DNA from: Cytophagales bacterium
GTDB lineage: Bacteria; Bacteroidota; Bacteroidia; Cytophagales; Cyclobacteriaceae
NCBI GenBank assembly: GCA_020063545.1
Contig: JAGUUF010000264.1
Coordinates: 1-7,394, forward strand
Direction of reading: 5' to 3'
DNA length: 7,394 bases
Position numbers and translations under genes: made by a program. Positions 4,801-7,394 of the stretch are shown piece by piece. The notes beneath the pieces were generated by a model. The model worked only from the letters and a program-made list of their open reading frames with translations. It made no database searches and was not told where the DNA came from. Numbering within the stretch: position 1 is the stretch's first letter; the number at the start of each line of letters is the position of its first letter.

Positions 4801-7394
4801 CAGTTTACATTAGCCAACGAACCTACTACCCAGGCTACCAACATTAGTTTCAGTTCATTGGCTCCAACGTCACTTACCATTACATGGACAAACGGAAACG
4901 GTACCGAAAGGCTGGTAATGGCCAGGCAGGGAGCAGCCGTAAGTCTTAACCCGGCCGATGGCACTGGCTATACGGGTAATGCCGATTTTTCATTAGCTAC
5001 TGATGTTGGTTCCGGCAACAAGGTAGTTTACCGGGGTTCGGGCAACTCGGTTACGGTAACTAATCTTGCAGCGAGTACGGTTTACCATTTCAGGGTATAT
5101 GAATTAAACGGTTCTTCCGCGTCAGCAAACTATCTTACCTCAACGGCAACCGGAAATCCCGGCAGCCGAACTACGTTGGCCAACGAACCTTCTGCACAGG
5201 CAACAACAATTTCATTTTCAGGCATTACACCAAATTCAATAACCGTAAACTACGCCAACGGCAATGGCGCTTCACGATTACTGGTTGCACGGCAAGGCTC
5301 CGCAGTTAATACAGATCCATCGGATGGTACAGGGTATACCGCCAACGCGGCATTCGGCACACCGGCCAGCGAGTTAGGTACCGGCAATTTTGTGGTTGGT
5401 GCCGGATCAGGCCCGGTAACGGTAACGGGGTTAACCTCCGGGGCAACGTATCATTTCAGGGTGTACGAATTTAACGGAAGCGCCTCGGCAGAAAATTATA
5501 ATGTAACCACGGCTTCAGGCAACCCGGCCAATGCCACTACTTTGATTGGTGAACCTACTGTACAGGCAACAACCATCACCTTCACGGCCTTTACCGATAA
5601 TTCATTATCCATTAGTTGGACAAACGGTAACGGTGCCGAGCGGCTGGTGCTTGCCCGGCAGGGCAGCGCGGTGAATGTTGACCCGGCTGATGGCGCCAGC
5701 TATACCGGCAATGCCAACTTCTCGGCAGCGACTGATATTGGTTCGGGCAACAAGGTGGTGTTCCGGGGTGCGGGAAATTCCGTTATCGTAACAAACCTTG
5801 CCGCCAACACGGTTTATCATTTCCGCGTGTATGAGTTGAATGGATCGGGGGTAAGCACCAATTATCTCTTGTCAACAGCTACCGGTAACCCGGCCAGCCG
5901 CACCACAATCATCACCGAACCCACCGCACAGCCTACGGCTGCCGTCTTTTCACTTCAGACAACTTCAACGCTCCGGTTGGCCTACACGGCAGCTGCCGGT
6001 GCGCCAACAGGTTACCTGATTATCCGGAAAGCCGGGTCTGCCTCTGCGGGTTTTCCGGTTGACGGAACCTTTTATACAGTTGGCAATTCACTGGATGGTA
6101 CCATTGTTGCCATCGGCAACTTTACCCAGTTTGACGACACGGGCCTGTCTGCGGGAACGGTATATCACTACACGGTATTTTCATATAACGGGGCAGGGCA
6201 GGCAGTTAATTATTTAACCGCATCACCGCTTACCGGCTCAACTATTACCCTGCCGCTTGCACCAGCGGCACTTGCCGCAACAGGCGTTCAGCAATTTCAG
6301 TTTACGGCCAACTGGAACAGCGTAACCGGGGCAGCCAATTACCGGCTCGATGTTTCGTCCGACAATTTCAGCACGTTTGTTACCGGCTACAATTCGAAAA
6401 CCGTTACCGGTACCTCCGATGCGGTAACCGGGTTAACTGCAGGAACTACGTATCAGTACCGCGTACGCGCCTCCAACGCCAGCGGGCAATCGGTTAACTC
6501 AAACATGATATCGCAGCTAACCGTGCCGCCAACACCCGTTGGAGTAAATACTACCGGTGCAGAACAAACACAGTTTACCGTTTCCTGGACGGCCAGCCTG
6601 GGCGCGGTGGATTACCTGCTGGATGTGTCGCTGGATAACTTCTCAACATTTGTTACCGGTTACAATGGTAAGGTCATTACCGCAACAACGGAAAACGTAA
6701 ATACCGGGTTGGTTGCCGGTAATACCTACCAGGTACGGGTCCGCGCGCGGAATGCCGGTGGCACCTCACCAAATTCGTCAACAGTAGCGCAACCGTTAAA
6801 ACCCGCTACACCGGTTGCCCTTGATGCGAATCCTATTGGCATCAACTCCTTTACGGCCAAGTGGGAAGCAGCCAACGGTGCTGCCTCTTATGTGCTCGAT
6901 GCCTCAACGCAGAATGATTTTTCAACACACCTGCCGGGCTACCCGAACAACGAGGGTAACACACTTGAAAAACTGATTACCGGTTTAACCGCCAACTCCT
7001 CCTATTACTATCGGGTTAAAGCAGTTAATCCAACCGGTGAATCGCCCTACTCGAATGTTAAGCCGGTGCAAACCCAGCCTGACCCCGGGGGTCAGAACAT
7101 GGTTATTGGCGTACCAGCCTTTACTGATCTAGCCAGCGGGCAAGCGGCCGTGAACATCAGCGTTACCGTAACGGGAGGTACCGGTTCTAAAACCGTAGAT
7201 CTTTATCATAAAAAAATCACAAGCGCGGCTGCGCCTGTTCCGCTTGACATGGACAATACTACCGGTAACACCTGGGAGGTTAATTTGCCCGCCAGTGCGT
7301 TTGATGAGTTAGGTGTTGAGTTCTTTATCCGTGCTTCCGATGCTGCGGCTGTTCCTCCCGTAGAGAATTCAGCTACGCGGTATGTTTACCGTTC
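1768..7394 (+). CDS. Giant surface protein with seven-repeat propeller and tandem Fn3-like modules, 3' partial
   Basis: This is one stop-free frame of 1,875 complete codons, checked codon by codon, that is still open at the right edge. The ATG at 1768 is chosen because it opens a basic-then-hydrophobic export segment and sits just after the upstream stop; the next in-frame Met is about 185 codons later. Domains in residues: export segment 1-23, beta-rich N-terminal domain about 24-215, seven propeller-type repeats 216-661, seven long Fn3-like modules 665-1497, three shorter Fn3-like modules 1498-1771, and a truncated Ig-like domain from 1772. The layout suggests an extended stalk with a globular head, of the kind used for surface adhesion or polymer binding; this is inference, since no catalytic or ligand-binding motif is recognised. 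Many such Bacteroidota proteins end in a type IX secretion sorting domain, but that end is outside the window. The only cysteine is residue 16. Confidence 0.95.
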   Translation, partial: MSKYILRFFYALVAGCLLIFNHSKTLKPVTNKPAPISHEKLIARAVNNVKATEYGFAVSHPLYTVEFSTQGLSFKPTSGASVWQWSNLDEERVFPEFSTDRISYRKALYREEYILKSKTVEQQFVIDEPLPVHLKSLIIEGSIVTAGEFNSSGGSYSWRNETGEITLTDVYAFDAIGKSVPVRMQVGPGATQIELQLSDLSDVVYPVTIDPEIGTNDYRISTFGTDGDASSNAVDPAIAFSSVSNKYLVVWEGSVAGEFEIYGQLLNGTTGLPEGSTIVISNVGPPGDANYDATDPDVASSGTEFLVVFRADDNTAPLVDNEFEIYAQRVNSSTGALIGGRVRLSDMGPDGNTAYSASSPSIVYNSTASEYAVVWSGDDNTGSLVDEEFEIYFQRVSSTGDPSAYPNDVRISDMGSDGFATFQAFAPDIAWNSTNNQYLVVWYGDDAITPLVDNEFEIFMQRLFATGAETGSNDIRVSFMGPNGNTAYNVANPAVAYNSVDNNYLIVWYAEDNVGGVVDGENEIFGQMVSNLGALVGSYFRLSDMGPDGNINYDAFNPAVSHDPYLNQFLVTWQGDDNTAPLILDEVEIFGQLVAGTGSEIGSDFRLSDAGGSGNIIYNAARPHQVYNPVMREHVIVWDADENIGSLADNEFEIYGQRFAETSTEPTAQPTTPVFTSITSSSLNVSFTAATGSPDGYLVLRKAGSSPTDVPADQQVYSVGSTIGTSTVVHVGSGLSFAQSGLNPNTQYFYDFFSYNGVNSSTNYRTVSPLEGNATTLFAEPTIQGTLSITSFGTSTITINLAAGNGTGRLLVAKAGSAVDVFPVDGTAYTPNNNITLAPNLGSSNFVVGSGTGSVTVSGLSLATVYHFRVFEFNGTGTLTNYNTSSVAGSTGSQTTLSAEPTAQPTGINFSSITNTSFTVGYTAAAGSPSGYIAIRKSGSAPAQPADLPVDGTTYAVNDIIGGSTVAFVGSALSFAQSSLSPATEYFYLILSYNGSGGNTNYYTTSPLAGNQFTLANEPTTQATNISFSSLAPTSLTITWTNGNGTERLVMARQGAAVSLNPADGTGYTGNADFSLATDVGSGNKVVYRGSGNSVTVTNLAASTVYHFRVYELNGSSASANYLTSTATGNPGSRTTLANEPSAQATTISFSGITPNSITVNYANGNGASRLLVARQGSAVNTDPSDGTGYTANAAFGTPASELGTGNFVVGAGSGPVTVTGLTSGATYHFRVYEFNGSASAENYNVTTASGNPANATTLIGEPTVQATTITFTAFTDNSLSISWTNGNGAERLVLARQGSAVNVDPADGASYTGNANFSAATDIGSGNKVVFRGAGNSVIVTNLAANTVYHFRVYELNGSGVSTNYLLSTATGNPASRTTIITEPTAQPTAAVFSLQTTSTLRLAYTAAAGAPTGYLIIRKAGSASAGFPVDGTFYTVGNSLDGTIVAIGNFTQFDDTGLSAGTVYHYTVFSYNGAGQAVNYLTASPLTGSTITLPLAPAALAATGVQQFQFTANWNSVTGAANYRLDVSSDNFSTFVTGYNSKTVTGTSDAVTGLTAGTTYQYRVRASNASGQSVNSNMISQLTVPPTPVGVNTTGAEQTQFTVSWTASLGAVDYLLDVSLDNFSTFVTGYNGKVITATTENVNTGLVAGNTYQVRVRARNAGGTSPNSSTVAQPLKPATPVALDANPIGINSFTAKWEAANGAASYVLDASTQNDFSTHLPGYPNNEGNTLEKLITGLTANSSYYYRVKAVNPTGESPYSNVKPVQTQPDPGGQNMVIGVPAFTDLASGQAAVNISVTVTGGTGSKTVDLYHKKITSAAAPVPLDMDNTTGNTWEVNLPASAFDELGVEFFIRASDAAAVPPVENSATRYVYR
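1788..1795 (+). repeat. T8 homopolymer in export-signal codons
   Basis: Eight consecutive T residues fall in the codons for R7-F8-F9-Y10 of the giant protein. Loss of one T leads to TGA within about a dozen codons, and gain of one leads to TAG slightly later, so a slippage event in either direction would switch the protein off. This is seen directly in the sequence; whether the tract varies in the population is unknown. Confidence 0.6.
1837..2412 (+). other. Beta-rich N-terminal domain ending in 'YPVTIDP'
   Basis: Residues 24-215 are lysine-containing and mixed in character. They contain alternating strands such as 'YTVEFSTQGLSFKP', 'LKSLIIEGSI', 'GEITLTDVYAFDAIGKSVP' and 'TQIELQLSD', and end in 'VVYPVTIDPEIG'. 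A '(Y/F)P-(V/L)-x-IDP' end just before a repeat array is a layout I remember from large secreted repeat proteins, for example those with SBBP-type repeats, where a domain of this kind precedes a propeller-like array. I can support 'extracellular beta-rich domain leading into the propeller' but not a named family. Confidence 0.5.
2413..3750 (+). repeat. Seven tandem 60-67-residue repeats, predicted seven-bladed beta-propeller
   Basis: Seven units begin near 2413, 2596, 2788, 2986, 3184, 3382 and 3577. The spacing between equivalent Ser codons is 60, 64, 67, 66, 65 and 65 residues. Each unit has four strand-like segments: '(V/F)R(L/I)SDMG-x-DGN', 'P-x-(V/I)-x-YNS', '(Y)LVVW-x-GDD' and 'VDNEFEI(Y/F)-x-QR'. 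Four strands per unit and seven units fit a closed seven-bladed propeller, though the units are longer than many blades. The 'LVVW...EIYGQR' wording recurs, as I remember it, in secreted proteins of several phyla. Units are rich in Asp and Glu, with only one Lys in the whole array; the acidic loops could bind calcium (inference). The outer units are the most diverged: the first lacks the 'DDNT-x-x-LVDN' loop, and the last has 'SDAGGSGN'. Confidence 0.75.
3760..6258 (+). repeat. Seven long Fn3-like modules of two interleaved subtypes
   Basis: Each module opens with 'EP(T/S)-x-Q' and ends near 'TTL'. Starts are 3760, 4105, 4465, 4819, 5185, 5551 and 5917, with lengths of 115, 120, 118, 122, 122, 122 and 114 residues. 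Subtype A (modules 1, 3, 7) has 'G-x-P-x-GY(L/I)-x-(L/I)RK(A/S)GS' and ends '(F)SYNG...NY'. Subtype B (modules 2, 4, 5, 6) has 'GNG-x-x-RL(L/V)-x-A(R/K)-x-G-(S/A)AV', 'DGT-x-YT' and 'VYHFRV(Y/F)E(F/L)NG'. Both subtypes carry the Fn3-like '(G)L-x-x-x-T-x-Y-(H/F)-(F/Y)-x-(V)' strand late in the domain, but a long insertion makes them bigger than the usual 90-residue Fn3. Modules like these are common in exported Bacteroidota proteins. Their probable role is an extended stalk; no binding motif such as RGD was seen. Confidence 0.75.
6259..7080 (+). repeat. Three conventional-length Fn3-like modules
   Basis: Units at 6259-6528, 6529-6801 and 6802-7080 encode 90, 91 and 93 residues, the normal Fn3 size. 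Each has a Trp in the B-strand position ('FTANW', 'FTVSW', 'FTAKW'), a 'Y-x-LD(V/A)S' strand and a late 'GL-x-(A)-x-(T/S)-x-Y-x-(Y/V)RV(R/K)A' strand followed by 'N-x-(G)-x-S'. The first two share the 11-residue core 'DNFSTFVTGYN'; the third has the related 'NDFSTHLPGYP'. The core is encoded with different synonymous codons in the first two, so the duplication is not recent. The array follows the long Fn3-like modules without a clear spacer. Confidence 0.8.
7081..7394 (+). other. Ig-like domain, truncated by window edge
   Basis: After a 'DPGGQN' linker, the protein continues with 'AAVNISVTVTGGTG', 'VDLYHKKI', 'NTWEVNLPASAF' and 'LGVEFFIRASDAAA'. The run 'W-x-V-x-(L/I)P ... GVE(F/Y)-(F)-x-(R/E)A-x-D' is typical of an extracellular Ig-like domain found late in large Bacteroidota surface proteins, which is family knowledge from memory. 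The reading frame is still open at the last base, so the domain end and everything C-terminal to it are unknown. Confidence 0.55.

Noticed and set aside
4056..4964. Regularly spaced antisense frames (4056-4247, 4410-4661, 4773-4964)
   Set aside because: Their spacing of about 360 bases simply mirrors the period of the Fn3-like modules on the sense strand; they have no independent coding evidence.
5605..5820. Antisense frame opposite Fn3-like module 6
   Set aside because: It is a shadow of the GC-rich module on the + strand, with no recognisable domain or upstream signal.
2413..6258. Periodic DNA repeats that might suggest a CRISPR or satellite array
   Set aside because: The periods are about 195 and 360 bases, the repeats keep reading frame and amino-acid motifs, and DNA identity is low, so they are protein domain repeats.
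7081..7093. Short palindrome (GACCCC, one G, GGGGTC)
   Set aside because: It sits inside the coding sequence for a D-P-G-G linker, the loop is too small for a good hairpin, and no T-run follows, so neither a terminator nor an operator is supported.

Overview
The window looks like part of a Bacteroidota genome, most likely a Cytophagales- or Chitinophagales-type lineage (taxon inferred from style, not proven). It holds parts of two genes for very large secreted or surface proteins. The clues are a carboxypeptidase-regulatory-like beta-sandwich, Fn3-like modules with the typical 'GYLVLRKAGS...YHFRVYEFNG' wording, a gene junction with no Shine-Dalgarno sequence, and moderate, uneven GC content. 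Both genes are on the + strand in the same frame, and coding sequence fills essentially the whole window.

Positions 1-1764 are the 3' part of the first gene; its start lies left of the window. It encodes a carboxypeptidase-regulatory-like domain, a beta-rich middle ending in a 'GLWQRDG ... SHFSVFNMD' module, and a cysteine-bearing C-terminal region. Only three bases separate its stop from the next start, so the two genes are probably co-transcribed.

Positions 1768-7394 are one uninterrupted reading frame of 1,875 codons that runs off the right edge. In order it encodes an N-terminal export segment, a beta-rich domain ending in 'YPVTIDP', seven copies of a 60-67-residue repeat (probably a seven-bladed beta-propeller), seven long Fn3-like modules of two interleaved subtypes, three shorter conventional Fn3-like modules, and the start of another Ig-like domain. 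The unseen C-terminus might carry a type IX secretion sorting domain, but nothing in the window shows this.

The most likely joint role is a cell-surface pair: a propeller head on a long Fn3 stalk, possibly for adhesion or for binding a polymer, with a smaller partner encoded just upstream. No catalytic motif was recognised in either protein. No RNA gene, mobile element, CRISPR array, promoter or terminator was found. The most notable observations are the seven-fold repeat and its near-absence of lysine, the interleaved Fn3 subtypes, the lone cysteine of the large protein, and a T8 tract in its export-signal codons.
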